Origin: Camarhynchus parvulus
Taxonomy: Eukaryota; Chordata; Aves; Passeriformes; Thraupidae
Direction: 5' to 3'
NCBI RefSeq assembly: GCF_901933205.1
Contig: NC_044573.1
Location: 84,154,546 to 84,218,545, forward strand
DNA: 64,000 nucleotides
The translations under genes were made by a program, and so were the position numbers. Under the pieces are notes generated by a model. That model made no database searches, was not told the DNA's origin, and was given only the letters and a program-made list of their open reading frames with translations. The number at the start of each line of letters is the position of its first letter. Within the stretch, counting starts at the first letter, position 1. Below are positions 10,567 to 24,239 of this stretch, in pieces.

Positions 10567-13500
10567 CAGCCTTGCTCAGACTTTAAATTCAGACTGAGAG
10601 AAAATAAAATCATATACCACTATTATATCTTTTCTACAAATAACTAAAAGGGATGTAATTTTTCCATCTCTTACCTCATTATGAAGCATTTCAGTCTAAC
10701 TGATTGTAAATTATATTCATGACTATAAATGATTCAGAAAGCCTTTTATCAATCCTCTTTCCAAAGAATTTTCCAGGAATTGAAGGAACGAGGACAAGTA
10801 TATTTCTTCTGTGAATCAGTATTCCAAAGGTCAAAAAGTATTTTTGAAACTACTTTTTAGACTCAAATTAAGTTACTATTTTCAGCTTTGCAGATTATAC
10901 CTAAAGAATCTGTTCTGTGTGGAAAAGACAAATCTGATTAATATATGATGCAAGGGCACTATTCATCTTTTTCAGGCTTCATAGGGTTTAACTGCTTTAT
11001 ATTTTCAATTTTTGACTAAAAACCATAAACCATAAACAGATTTTCCTTTGATTTTTTGCAGCTGAAAACCTTTCCTCAGTTTTGTATACAACAGATTATC
11101 ATAATAATACCTTTTCCAGTTTTACACCTTTTGTAGCCGACACATTTTGCAAAGAAACATTTTATAGCACTTTATCCTTGAATATATAACAGGAACAATT
11201 CTAGGTGCAGTAAATGAGTTGCTGCTATGAAATGAATTTTCATATTAATAATTTCAGTGCTATCACTGGGATCATTTGCCCACACACTATTGAGATCATA
11301 ATTATTAACATTTTCCCCATAATCTGACCTCAGATAATCCTCCTTCTTCTCTGAAAGGATTCACAGGAGGAATTAAAAATATGTCATAAATTTGTGAGGT
11401 ACTAAACATAGTTGTCCATTTGAAACTACCAGTTTCTTTTTTTTTAATGTTTTCCTACAATCTCTCACTGTCTGATTGCTCAGTAGTTATATGACTTTTG
11501 GAACACGATTGAGAGTTTCAAGTTTTTGCAATTAGTTTGAAAAAGTGTTAAGAAATTCTGGATTCATATCTTTTTTTCTATGAATTCTGGTAGACATTAT
11601 TTCCCTTTACATTACAGAGAATTCCATAAAATTTCCAGATCTTCTTTGTAACTGTTGAGTGCTTAAAAATGTGGCTAATTTTTTCATATGCTCAAGAAAT
11701 TAAAATCTTGACCTCAAAAACCCTACATATTTATTTCTTAATGATCTTTTTCATTAATTATTTGTACTGTATACTGGTTTTGGATATCTTACAAATTCTC
11801 CCTCACTCTGCAAGGATACAAATATAATTGCTACTACTTGCTTTCTTAAAGCAGACAAGGTGAACAATATTTTTCAGTCATTTGCCTCCTTTAATTCATA
11901 TAAACTATTTGCCAATTTGAAGAATTTTATATACAGAATACATTTATATATAGAATACATTCAATCATATTTATTTTATGAATCTTAGAACAGTACATAC
12001 TCCAATACAAGTTGCAAATGTCTGCATTTTTCAACTACAATTTCCCCCATTTTCAGGCAGCATAGTCTATAAAATAGCAATAACAAGATTTCTTTTAAAA
12101 AAAGTTTGTAAAGTTTTATAATTTTTTTTAAATTTTCTTTTATGATAATATATTTTGTGGCTGTAAAGAGAAATGCTTTTGGAATTCCTTGGATTTTTTT
12201 CTCATTTCTGGTAGCTGATTTCCCCCTGTGTCTTGAAAGAACCTCTTAAATATTGAACAGTGTGAATCAAATCCTCTTTTGCAATAAGATCTCATAGATA
12301 GGGACTCAACAGGGATCTCAAAGGTGGTAAGCATTACAAAGACAAGACTTATCAGAGTGACAGAGTGAAAAAGAAGATAAATTATACACAGTTAATCATT
12401 GTTCTTTCACCATGAGTATCAGTAATAAGTTATACTTGTTTGCGACTGTAAAGTCCTATCTATGGCAACTAATTGTTGACATTTTGAAGTTTTAAAAATT
12501 ATAACCAGACATTAATATACAAAGTGGTAGCAAAATTCCTATTTATGTCCACTGTTAACTTCCAAATTCTCCATTAAAGATAAACAGATTTCATAAATAT
12601 AAATACTGATTTTAATTTCTTATTGGTTTTGCATTTTACAGGAAGTTTTTTCAAGGAAGCAGCATCTTTTATGATTTATAAATCAGAGAAGACTTTTACC
12701 TCAATGCTTTAAAATATGCACAATTAAATATAACCTACATATACCTATATATATATGCAGAGACATAGTTTTGGAAGGCTGTTTTGTACAGATGGTGTGA
12801 AAGCATGTGATGAAAAACTGTCACACAGGCAAAAATTCAAATACTCCAGAGAGTATCTGAGTTGTCTTGGCAATCCTTTCAGATGGGTCATCTAGCTGTT
12901 GCTCCCTGAGAGTTCACATCAAGTTGCATCAGTACAGCTTTGAATTTTATCTCAGATTATCACACACGGTGTGTTCCTCTGATGTGGTATAAGGCTTACT
13001 GCCACTCTCAGAGCAGTGCATGCTCATGTCATCGTCACATTTGTTCAGTAATGATGTGAAAGCCCATGCACATCAACACAAAGTGCTACAGTTTTTAATT
13101 GCAATAACACTGATCAGTCATTTTGTAAAACTGTTCATAAAAATTTTTGTTGTGTGTACCCACTGTTCACCAAAGATGATGGAAGCTTTAATTCATGGCA
13201 ATAGAGTAACCATTCTAATGAGAATATATAGAAATAATGTTCAATATGTTGGGCAAAAAGTGCTAATTGAATGTCCCAACACAAACAAAGAAAAATGAAA
13301 TCTTTCACTTTAGTTCTGTAAAATTTTAGAAAATTTTGATGGAAATAAATCTCCTTTAGATAAGATTTTCTTCACAGCTTGTCGCTGAATAATGTAAAAT
13401 TGTACCATAACCCTTCTTGGACAGTGTTGGCTTCCTGCTGTAGCACAACACATGTACTCATACAGTTTTTTTCCTGCTATCATAGGTCTTTCAAGACATA

Positions 13501-16068
13501 CTAAATCCCATTATAAAGACAAGCTGGAACAGGAGTGAACACTACCTTATTATTAACCTATTACTACATACCCTTTTGTTTTACCTGAACAATTAAATTA
13601 GAGGCAGAAGTCCATCATTATGGCACAGAGCGTACAAGAGAATTATAGTGTGAAGACACCTTCAAAATGCATTTATTCCTTTTTCTACTATAATTAGCTA
13701 TAATTACTATTGTAGAGTAGTTCTGATAACACACCAGTTCCTTTAACCACCAGATACTGGTGGCAAGCAGTTACCAGAGCATTGTATAATTATACGTATT
13801 TGTCTGTAAATATATGTGACTTCCAGTTCGTAATTGTTTGACTAGAACTAACTGTTAATGAAACATTTGTTTCAGACAAAGCTGTTCTAATAAATGTTGA
13901 CTGCAATATCAGGAAGCCACAGGCTGAGGTCCATTACAGAAAAAAAAGAATTTATCGGGGTCTCCAAAAATACAAAATTAAATGGCAACAAAGACCTCGA
14001 AAGTACAAAACAATCCAGAGATCCCCAGCTCCCTCAACAATGATCAATTACTGGTTATTAAAGAAAAGCAACCTTGGGAGTTAAGTAGAATTTGTTTCAA
14101 GGATAATAGAGAGAAAGAGGGTAACGTATCCAATATAAAAAGTAAATCACACCATACATAGTCTATGTGGATTTAAAACTGGGTGCTGAACCCATGAAGA
14201 AGGAGGTTAAGGTGTAATGCATATTACAAAATATAAAAAGAAATCACTCCAGAAGCAAGATATCATCAAGATTAAGCTCTTTTGAGAAATAACTTGGTAT
14301 ACTAATGACTCACTCAAGGCCTCTATCTTCCTTTGACCCCAGAGGACTGTAGGAAGTGTGTGCATAAACAAAAGGAAAGAGAAACTTCACATCAGTTTTA
14401 ATGGTATAGTTATTGGAAATGAACTGCAATAATTAGAAAATTTGGACTATAACTTTGTAACAAGACTAATAATAATTCTTTGATTGGATTTTTAAAACTT
14501 TAATTTCATTAACAATAAATACTTGGATTTGCATGCAAGGTGTTTTTATTCATCCTACATAAAGTACATAGGTGCTTGTTTCTGACAACCTACTATAGAC
14601 AGCTGGCTGTTAAACCAATATTTGGTGCTGTCTCCTTCTTAGTGTTCCATTTTTGAAGACAAGAAGCAACAGCTCTAGATTTTCCACTGGTTCGTTTCTC
14701 TAACATTTTCTACATGTTTGGTGTGTGTCATTCCCCATAAGTGTTTCCCCCACCCTAGCCTATTGTCCTTTTCAGTGTTACAGAGAAAAGGTTACACTCT
14801 TCTTCTTTGAAGCAGTAAAATACTCTTTTCCTCTTAATCTTGAAGACTATGGTGGTATGCTGTAAAAAAGAACTTAATCTGCTTTGCTTCAATGGCAACC
14901 CAGTATTTCTTCTCAAGCTGAGAGTGGAAAGGAAAACAGTTCATTTTATTGAACCTATTGAACATATTTGAAAAGTAGCAAAGAGTCCCTTTAGTTTCTA
15001 GCTAGAGCATTCAAAGTGACTTTTGTCAGTCTTTACTCAAAACCCAAAATTTCTAGAAGAGTAATCACGTGCATTGATCTCCTCTGAACTTTTAAAAATC
15101 AGTTCACATCTTAGAAATGCACAAGCTGTAATAAGTTTCCCAAAATGTGACACAGTTTCTCAGGAGAAGTTTTATTACTGCTGAGGTTTATCTTTAGGTG
15201 CTACTCTTACACCTTTCACATGGTCATTTTGTATTCTCTGCAGCAGCATAATCTTCCTCATTCACGAGTCCTCTGATACATAGCAGCGACCATAAGCTTT
15301 TTCTTCAGCATATCTTTTTCTTCTTTCTGCACTGTTATTGACAATTGTTCTTGTACCTAGCATTTAGAATTGTAACTTAATCTTTAACTCATTTGTTACC
15401 TTTTCTGTGTGGGAATTATTTGAAGTTCCTTATAACATTAAAAATTTAATCAATAGTAATGAATTCAAAAGGCGTTCCTGTGTTGCCTTTCTATGTTCTC
15501 CCATGAGCAGTAAATATGACCCCCAAACTTAGCTTTCTACTAATTTTCTACTCATTTTGCACATTTTGTGCAAAACATTGGTGCAACATAGTTGCACCAA
15601 TCACCTTGTCTATAAAACTGCAGTCTGGGGTATGTAAATAAAACACATCTTAGACCTAAACTGAAACAAAGAAAAGCAAATTGTCAGATTCACTTATCTC
15701 AGTTGTAATAGCAGCTTACTGTAGGTGATAATATTGAAAGTTTATTCTAAACTCAGTTCACAATCTGACAAAATACAGGAGCTTTCCAGAGAGAGCATGA
15801 AGAGGTACATTAGCAAATCTAATCAAGTCATCAGTATGCACTGACTTCGTAAGAAGTCTTTTAAAATCATTAACAAGTGATCTATAATTCATATCTTGGT
15901 TGACATCTACACCCACATTGCTCTGAGGGAATTCATAAGTATAAATCTCTGCATATGGAATGATGGCAAATATTTTCTCATATCATCTACTTAAATGTAA
16001 TGCTGAAAATTGGTAAAGAGTATTTGAAATATAATGTTAGGGATGTTTTCTTATATCAACATCTGTAC

Positions 16069-16226
16069 CTTCCAAGAAACAAAATCTTTAACTATTTCCT
16101 TGAGTGAGTTCTTTGAACCAAATCTTATTATTTCATCCTCTGCTTCTGTTAGATGTAGCAATGACTGTGATGTGAGATAATTTGAGACTCTGGGCACAAT
16201 ATTGATAAGACTTATTTCAAGTTCTT
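16069..16226 (-). other. Candidate exon of an unidentified protein (weak)
   Basis: On the minus strand a pyrimidine-leaning tract ending 'ccaaaatttcag' gives a good splice acceptor before 16226. An open 158-base segment follows and ends '...TCTTGGAAG' directly before 'GTACAG', a good donor. The frame enters with 2 bases of a split codon and leaves on a codon boundary, encoding 52 residues. The peptide is protein-like in composition, with an acidic stretch TEAEDEI and the ending KEIVKDFVSWK. The open frame continues upstream to 16473 without a stop. I recognise no family, and no partner exon is visible nearby. Chance is a serious alternative, because acceptors and donors of this quality occur frequently in 64 kb. 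Confidence 0.2.
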
Positions 16227-17570
16227 CTGAAATTTTGGAAGACATACAAGAGGTGGAATTGCTAGAACTACTGCACTTCAGAGAAGGACATAAAATTATT
16301 CCAGATTTGGAGAAATGTGAGATGTGTAAAACCAAACTTAGTATGTGAGTAAATGACTTAATTAAATTGTCTAAACATAGGCCTGTCTGTGATGCTCCAA
16401 AAGAGCTGAGATAACACGTGTGGCTGGCAGATATAGCACCACATCTACCTACAGAGGATCTGCAGGTGTGCACAAGCTGGCTGAGTTACCTAAGATTGTA
16501 GTAAGTGGGATTTAGTGTCTGTGCAACAGTCAAGATCCAGCATATTGATCTTTCCTAACTATAATTGGAATTTTAAGACAGTAAACATGTAGATATCTAT
16601 ATTTGCTGTTTACTTTGTGATCTGAATCCTCCCATATTCGACCTGGGAGTTGAATTTATTAATGTATTGCAATCTTAGAAGTGACCCATCTGGTGTTTTG
16701 AGAGCTGTTGTGGATTTCTACCTATTCTATCTGCAGCAGGGGAGATGTTTTCTCTGGTCGGCATGGGATCATACAAAATTCTTCACCTAATCTGCTTTCT
16801 GTGACTGAAGGAAATTTCTTCTCCAGCACGTTTTGCTACCTATTTTTTCTATTAGTCATTTACAACTGCCAGTAAGTGAAAAGTCTTGTTTTGCTCAGTA
16901 TTTGGTTTTGAAGCATGCATTTAGACTTTATGAACCATGAGAAGCACAGGGTTAATTTAGAACATCACATGTTCCTTTCTGGTCTTACAGTCATTGAAAT
17001 TTGCCATGGTTTCAGTAGACCCTATCCCTAAACTAAACTGAGTACACTTGGTCATTCAGGAAATTTGTGTTCAGTCACTGTCCAGAGTATTTTGTTGAAG
17101 AATCTGGAGGACATGTGTCTGTGAATTTCCTTCTACATACCTTAATAAAGCTTATGTTGCTGAATGGAAGCACATTGTTAGTCTTGTAGTACTTAAAAAA
17201 TCTAGGATCTAGCATTGACCCCCTACAGGGAATTAAATATCTACTGCATTCAGTTTATTCAGATTGATCAGTGAAAAGACATGCCAGTCTTGCCTTGTAA
17301 GAAATCATAATATAATAAAATCAGAATTTTTATTTTTCTTTTTATAGAGCTCTCTCTCCCTTCTCTTAAACATCATCCTAATTTTCTCTAGAGAAATGTC
17401 TCAACAGGTTTACTTGCTGGAATTAAAATATCTTTACTAAAACTAGAGTTTTCATTTGCAGCTGAATGATTTTGGCTGTCACAGACAGAAGGTAACTAAA
17501 GTATTGAAGCATGATTCTGCCCCTTACATTAAAATTTTTGGAAAATAATGCAGTCTTTTAATAAAAGAAA

Positions 17571-18270
17571 TCATAGAATTATGGAACAATTAAGGCAGGA
17601 AAGGACCTGCATGCTGGTTTTAGCACAACCAAAAAAAAAAATCTGGGAAAGAAGAACAAGAAGGGGACATTTCAGAGTTAGGGTGTTGGTCTTCCCAAAT
17701 CACTATTATGCATGATGAACCCCTGCTTCCCTGGGCATGATTGAACACGTGCCTACCCATGGAAAGGGATAAATCAATTCCTTGGAATGTTTCACATGCA
17801 CCTGTGGCTTTTGCTTTACCTATTAAATTGTCCTGATCTTGACCCATGAGTTTGTCACTTTTGCTCTTCAGATTCCCTCCCCATCCCACTGTGAGGGAGT
17901 GAGTGTTTGTGTGGGGCTGAGCTCTGGCTGGGCATAAACCATGACAACCTCTTATGATCATGTGGCCCAATGCCCCTGCTCAAGCAGGGTCACCTGAAGC
18001 CAGTGGGCCAGGATTATCTTTAAACACTTTTTCCACATTTTCCAAGAACTGATATTTTAAAAATCAGCAGATGATCAAGCTGTGACAGTGCTTGGTCACC
18101 CTCACAGGGAAAAAGGGTTTCCTTGTAAGAGAACCTCCCTTATTTCACTTTGAGCCCATTGCCTCTGGTCTTGTCATTGGGCAGCACTGAAAGGACCTGG
18201 CTCTATCTTTCTGCAGATCCTCCCTTTAGTTGTATGAAAATTTGAAACTTCTCTCTTTGAAGTCTATATT
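17571..18270 (-). mobile_element. CR1 LINE, reverse orientation, split by a nested LTR
   Basis: The plus strand begins 'tcatagaattatggaacaat' and 'ggcaggaaaggacct', the CR1 tail in reverse. It is then interrupted at about 17612 and resumes near 17947 with 'tatgatcatgtggcccaatg', 'gatattttaaaaatcagcag', 'ccttgtaagagaacctccct', 'gagcccattgcctctggtct' and 'agatcctccctttagttgta'. These are consecutive parts of the CR1 reverse strand. The join shows that the LTR inside it inserted later. Confidence 0.85.
17612..17946 (-). mobile_element. Avian ERV LTR (family D) nested in CR1
   Basis: Read on the minus strand it starts 'tgtcatggtttatgcccagc', followed by 'cagccccacacaaacactca', 'ccctcacagtgggatgggga', 'gggaatctgaagagcaaaa', 'aaactcatgggtcaagatca' and 'ggacaatttaatag'. 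This matches, from memory, the 5' part of a common avian LTR that begins TGTCATGGTTTAACCCCAGC. The other end reads '...aaaccagca'. The outer ends therefore have the TG...CA form of retroviral LTRs. ACCT occurs just outside on both sides (17605-17608 and 17947-17950), the remains of a target-site duplication. The length of ~335 bp suggests internal deletion or divergence. The 116-codon open frame here is a chance frame within the LTR. Confidence 0.7.
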
Positions 18271-18854
18271 AAATGTATGGGTACATTCTACTTTTGTTCC
18301 AGAGCTGTTGCTCAGCAAAACAGTTAAAATAGCAAAATCCCTGTCTTGGTAACTGAAATACGCAAAAAATAAAAAGATAAGAACCAAAAATCTACAAGGA
18401 GACAACTATACCACATATTTTAGACAGTATTTGGCTTGAATTTTATGTTTTCAGCACAGGCAAAAAACAAATTTCTCCAAAAATAAGTGTCTAATTTTCA
18501 CTCAAATCAACAGAAAATAAGGAAAGAAGCCTGTTGAGCTGCTTTTTTTCTATCTATAATTGGTACAGCACATGTTCAGGAGCTTTTAGGCATCCATAGG
18601 GACTAGCTGTCTTCTGAAGGTAAAGAGCTATTGAATTACAACTAGATTCTCCTCCTGCCATTTTTTTTAAATAAATATCTAATAATTTGAGCCCTCACCG
18701 AAGTTTTGACACAGTCTGATAGACAACATAAGACAACATAAAAATGCATGAGGCAGATATACAGAAGCATGGGACATTTTTTTGCCTTTTGCAATGGAGA
18801 CATTCTGGAGTGAAGGATCCAGTGGTCATGAGCCTGGAAAAATGTTTATTCTAA
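18271..18854. other. Non-coding spacer
   Basis: No feature recognised except a tiny tandem repeat, GACAACATAA twice, at about 18723-18741. Confidence 0.5.
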
Positions 18855-19253
18855 TGTCGCCGGTAGGCCACAAGGTTTTCGGGGTGAAGGAAGAGACGAG
18901 ATGGGCTCCATGATCAGAAGGCTTGATTTATTAAGTTATGATATATACATCTATTATAACTATACTAAAAAGAAAAAGAAAGGGAGAGTTTCCAGAAGCT
19001 GCTAGCTACCTAAGAATAGAAAGTAAAGAATGATCAACAAACCTTGCTCTCTCGGACTGTGTCCAAGAGAGCTCAGTTGTGGATTGGCCATTACCTCCAA
19101 ACACTCAATCTGGGCCAATCCAGAACTGACCTGCTGCATTCCACAGAAGCAGATAACCTATTGTTTATGTCTGGCTGCTGAACTTCTCAGCTTCAGCAGG
19201 AAAATCCTAAGAGAGGATTTTTCATAAAAGAAATGTCTGTGACAATTCTAACA
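18855..19253 (-). mobile_element. Songbird ERV solo LTR (family A), minus strand
   Basis: A 399-base element with TG...CA ends: the plus strand starts 'tgtcgccggtaggccaca' and ends 'gtgacaattctaaca'. On the minus strand it reads TGTTAGAATTGTCACAGACA..., then 'ctgcttctgtggaatgcagc', a polyadenylation signal AATAAA (plus 18927-18932) followed by 'tcaagccttctgat' and 'tctcgtctcttccttcac'. The same blocks in the same order occur in the plus-strand copy at 31692-32099. From memory this is an LTR type common in passerines, probably ERVL-like. No internal retroviral region adjoins it, so it is a solo LTR. No clean target duplication is visible. The 65-codon open frame is incidental. Confidence 0.82.
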
Positions 19254-22200
19254 TATCTGTGACTGACAAAATTAGAGTCCCAGTCTGCTCCCTAAAACAT
19301 CTGTATGCTTTGCACTAAAAGGCTCAACACCAAAGGGTTAAAAGTGGTATGAAAACCACATTTTAAATTGTAATAATGTGACACATTCTTTTCTTCAGCA
19401 TCTAACAGAGATGCAATGAAAGCAGCCATACTTATTCTGACTGAGATGAATTTGCCATACATGGCTAGATATATTATCTCTTAGGTCATGGCACTTACTG
19501 GCCAATAATAAACTTAGTCCATCAGCTGAAGAGTTTAAATATAATTTTTGTTCTATTAAAAATGTCCAATGCCAACCTACTAACAAAGCAAACATAAATA
19601 TTTGTAAATAATATATTAATACAATATTTATATTTATAATTCCCCTTCTAAAGGGGATTTGAAATATTTTTGTTGTGCAACATTCAAATTATATTGTGGG
19701 ACCTTTGTGGTCATATCTCATAGTATTTCTATTTCTCAAATGAAAACAATATTTAAATGTTTTACTTGGATAAGAATAATATCTGAAGAATTTGAAGAGA
19801 GAAAAATCTGCATAAACAAATCTCTGAAATCTTCTCAACCTAGTTTTCTTGATGCAAATATAAATTTACAGGGACATTTTTATAAAGTAACACAATGACC
19901 ACCAGACCTTTTATAAGAAAGTAATCTTCACCATCCTATTCATTTCCTCTTGGAAAAAAATTATAGACTTATTATAAGACAATTAATAGACACCTTCTTA
20001 GACCAAATATAAGACAACAAAGAGCTAGTTCATTTTTCTGAATGACTGGCAAGTTTTTGAGAACAGAGTTGTGAGAGTGCAGCAGTGATAAAATTTAAAA
20101 GACGAATAGTTTTGATGTTGAGTTGTGCACATTATTCATAGGTAGTAGATAACAGAGTGGAGAGGAGTTTATGACTTAGATTTGTTTCAACAAATCAAGC
20201 CCAGATTTTTAAATTGCATAAGTTGCTAAACTTATTAAAATGCCAACTCCGAAATCGTAGGCTACAAAAATAATGCTTTAGTCAGTAGTATATAGTTTAT
20301 TTTACTGCATCATTGTATAATATGGTAAATAATTGTTTTGCTTTAAATTTTTACAGTCTAATTTCATCCTTATTTCCCTTCTTACAGCTTCATAAGTAGT
20401 TGCATGACTAAGCTGAAAGCTAGTGAAATGGGATACACATCGAATCAACGACTTGTCCAACAGGTAGGGTTAAAATCCACTAGTTCTAGCAAGAATTCTG
20501 CTCACTTGCTTGGTGTATAAAATTCTTAAGGTTTTTAACCAATAATTTCTTTTTATTTAACAGACAGTTTCATATTCAATGTCTAATAAGATTATTTACA
20601 GGACCTTGCCTTGCTTTTAAGTCTGCTGTGTAACATAGTGCCAAAGCATTACCAATGTTAAGATGTAACAGACATGACATCTGAAAGGCTTCTCTTTTGA
20701 GCTCTTCTTCGATAATGATAAGGTCTTTGATTCTTTTATATAACACAGTGGTTTAATGTGATCAGTTTCTGAGAGTTCCATGTTGCCTCATGCTGATCTC
20801 ATCACTATTGTATAAGTGTTTATTAATCATTCCCCTTGTTATTCTTGCCCCATATATTTTCATTAAAAGCTGTCTACCGTATTATTGCCTAGAAAGCTTT
20901 TTCCTCTTTGCCTGGAGACAGATATTTTATCTGCATTTTTCCAGTCTTAGGTACTTCTTTCATCACCTATTTAAGTCAGATAGTTTAAACAAAACAACAT
21001 TGCATTTAGATATTTGTGCAATAAATGGAATTTTTTTCAATACACTCAATTTTTAATCTTTTTGATGGTTCTTGGAATTTTGCTAACATATATAAGACAT
21101 AGATTTTCATGAGTGTGCCCAGTAGTCCTTTAAAGATCTTGCTGCAATACAATCCTGACTTTAATTTCTTTTACCTGTAATTTCAAGTTATTGTTTCTGG
21201 AATATTTACATTCCTCTCTTATCACTGATTTTTCTAAAACCTATGCTCTAGATTTCCCCACATTACTTTCATTCTGTACATAAGAAGAACATTTCAATTC
21301 TGTTTATATTTCATTATCTGAACTTGATAATATAATTACCCCTGAGCTTTTCTCAGTTTAATATCTGTGATGATTAAAGCAAAAAAAGAAATCAAGCACT
21401 AGTACTTATTCCTTTTTAAAATGTTCCCTTTCATGTAAAGCACAGTGGTTGTCTTAGTAGAGTTAATTGCCTGCATATCTGAACCTCACAGTACTTATTT
21501 TCCAATTTTTGGGGATTTGAGGGGAGGAGTATCATTTCCCTCTCCTGATAGTGAGCATGTTCTTGTTTTATTCAACAGTTTTAAAAATAAGAAAGTAATT
21601 TTGATTAAGAAAGATATTTTTGAAGTTCATTTAATATAATTGTTATTGTTTTACCAGAGATGGGAGTTATTTTTCATGTACAGATACATCAGTTTGTTCT
21701 CACTGCCTTTCCTTCTGTCTCCATAGCTGCCAGTACTTTCACTCTGGAGTGTCTTGTTTCTATGGGACTTAGTCATGTCATCTATTTCATATTACAGTTA
21801 GGAAATATGAATCAGGAAATCATGTCTGAACAGTTGTTACAAAGAAAGAATTAAAAAAAAAATCAAGAAGTTGAGACTTCCAGGTCAAAATCTCTAGAAA
21901 TTAATAATGAATCGGTGCTTTCTTCATAAGTTTGGCTATCTATTCTTACACAGTAAGAGAAGAAAACAGCTAAATGTTATGTAAAAAAAAGATCTTAGAA
22001 AAATACATACTAACAGCCCCGTATTTGAGTATAGTTTTCATACAGATTTATGATTTGGTAAAAAAAAATCAATGTCAAATGACACCCAAAGTAAAAGAAA
22101 ATCTATGTGAGTTTATCCAAGAAAATAAAAGTAGATAGAAAACTGATGAAGTGACATTTAGACATAGGTTGAAAAAAAAGCTCCCAAGATAAAAAAAATT

Positions 22201-23033
22201 CCATTATCCTTTGAGGATTATATTAAAAAAAATTAATCTACTTGTAATTCATGATATTGACATCCTAGCTTTTGATTCACAGCATAGGGTATGTCTATTT
22301 ACTTTCAAAGTAATTTTGTTTAGGAAGCTTGTGTGAGTTTTATTTAATTTTAAAAGTAACTATGTAAAATTTATTACAATGAAATATCCCAAAATAGCTC
22401 TCTGTGTGAAAATCCGTATTAACAAGAAATCAAAGAAACTCTTGTTTACCACACGATCCCCTCAAAGGAAGTTCTACAAATATGAAAAAAAAAAAAAAGA
22501 TGATTTTGCATCTTGGTCTTTTCAAAAGAATCTTCTACCAGCAGAAGTACACCTTACTGCTTGTACATGTTAAAATATGTAGTGGGACAGTTCTTAAACA
22601 ATAATATCAACAGTACATGACCTTTGCCAAAAGTTAATCTTTAAAAGCAGCACACTTACGTACATCTGCATGGATAACAAACACTGAGAAAATATTAGTC
22701 TGGATGATACTGGATTTCATCATGTACAAATTTAACATAGAGTGGGATGATTTCCCAAGTGAATACTGCCCCTTTTCCTCTGTGTTAAATGGTGGCTGTC
22801 AAGTCTTAACATCTTAAGAAGAATTTCCTTATTTCACAACAGGAAAATTATATATATATACCTGATACACAACAGTATTAATAATTAATATAGATAATAT
22901 TAATTAATAAACACCAGTTTATTAATTTCTGGTTTTAACTTCTTAGGCACAGAATGAACCAAAGATAGAACAAGAAGATGAAAAGTAAGAAGATGAAAAT
23001 GAAGAGTATAAATCTGTTGTTCCTGCCAATTTC

Positions 23034-23052
23034 TTTTTTTTTTTTTTTTTTT
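23034..23052. repeat. Poly-T run (T19)
   Basis: An uninterrupted run of 19 T. It could be the remnant of a retroposed poly-A tail on the minus strand, but no adjoining retrocopy is recognisable. Confidence 0.85.
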
Positions 23053-24109
23053 GTAGAGAAAAAGAAATAACAGTAGCATAAGAATTACCCAAATGACTGT
23101 GGATCAATTGGGTAAAAAAAAATCCAAAGACAATATTGCTTTATTTCATTGTTACTGAAAATATAAAAACATTATAATGTTAAAAATAAATGAGAATTGC
23201 TCCTACCATAGATTTCTGTGTTAATTTTCACAACTTTCCTCTGTTTACTAAGCTTCCCTAGTACCTGTAGGGTGGAACTAATAGCCAGAGAAGCCAAGGA
23301 CTAGGTTGCCAGTGAAGTTTAACTTGGCTGGAGTAAACTAGAACATTAATAAACACTACTAATCTGCAAAGGTAAAAAAAATATCATTCTGTTTCAGATC
23401 AGCTGAAGTACATGGTTTGAAAAATATCCAGCATGAATTTGGTTGTAAATGAAAAATTCATATGTACTGAACCTTAATATTTAGAAGTACAAGGAAGTCA
23501 CTATTACCAATATCTTTCCATGCCATGATTTGAAGAAAAGTCAAGAAAAAATAAACAAGAGTAATAAGTGTAGGAGGAATCATTGCAGCTGAGACTATAA
23601 AATAAAATAAAACTCAAGACATTCTTTAATAGGGGAGAAATTGTCTATATTTTAGTGTACTACTCCCCTAGTTCAAAATTGGAAATCACCTCATATCTAT
23701 AACAGCATATCTCACTATACTGTTTTGTTCTCCACAAGTAGATATTAGTATAATTGAAATCCACTAATGTTCTAACAATATAACATTGCAGTTTTGGGGT
23801 CCTTGCTAAAGATTATGCTCTCAGCTTGTTTAAATATCTAAGAATCTGATTTCTTCAGTGTGCCACAAGCAGTGGGATTTGTTTCTGGTTTTTGCTGTTG
23901 CTTTGAGAAGCATCTATCCAGAGCTTTCATTATTAAATAATAACTAATATGATGCTGGTATTGATGACAAAATTCACAGTGTTGTCTGGAACAATAATTT
24001 TATGTGAGACAATGTATTAAGTGTTAGAAAGAGCAGCAAGCAAGCCATCCATATATTGCTTCGAAAGGAAAAGAAATAGGCCAAGAAATAAAATCCCTAA
24101 TAGGTTTTT

Positions 24110-24180
24110 GGGTTTGTTGTTGTTTGGTTTTTTTTTTTTTGTGGTTGTTTTCTTTTTTTGTTTGTTTGTTTGGTTTTTTT
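24110..24180. repeat. T/G-rich low-complexity tract
   Basis: Alternating GTTT, TTGT and long T runs. This tract generates the low-complexity Phe-rich (plus) and Lys/Asn-rich (minus) open frames here, which are not genes. Confidence 0.85.
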
Positions 24181-24239
24181 TCAAGAAACAAATGAAGGGG
24201 AAATCCAAACTATAAAGGGCATAAGAGAATGTTCATTAT

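Larger units (their letters stand above)
10107..17570. other. AT-rich, largely unrecognised sequence
   Basis: About 7.5 kb in which I see no CR1, SINE or LTR landmarks. It contains an imperfect direct repeat at 10144-10566, a TA run near 12746-12756, and an exon-like interval at 16069-16226 (minus). Everything else looks like single-copy intergenic or intronic sequence. Confidence 0.45.
19254..24239. other. AT-rich unrecognised sequence with homopolymer runs
   Basis: About 5 kb without a recognised transposon or gene. It contains A14 at 22485-22498, a TA run near 22848-22860, T19 at 23034-23052 and a T/G-rich tract at 24110-24180. Reading frames are short and match nothing I know. Confidence 0.5.

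Noticed and set aside
13920..14340. Possible LTR fragment on the minus strand (text such as GATAAATTC followed by a T run and 'tctgtaatggacctca')
   Set aside because: It faintly resembles an LTR poly-A region, but I cannot match ordered blocks to any family or to another copy in the window.
24017..24215. Overlapping frames on both strands near 24.1 kb
   Set aside because: Produced by the T/G-rich low-complexity tract. Phe-rich on one strand and Lys/Asn-rich on the other.
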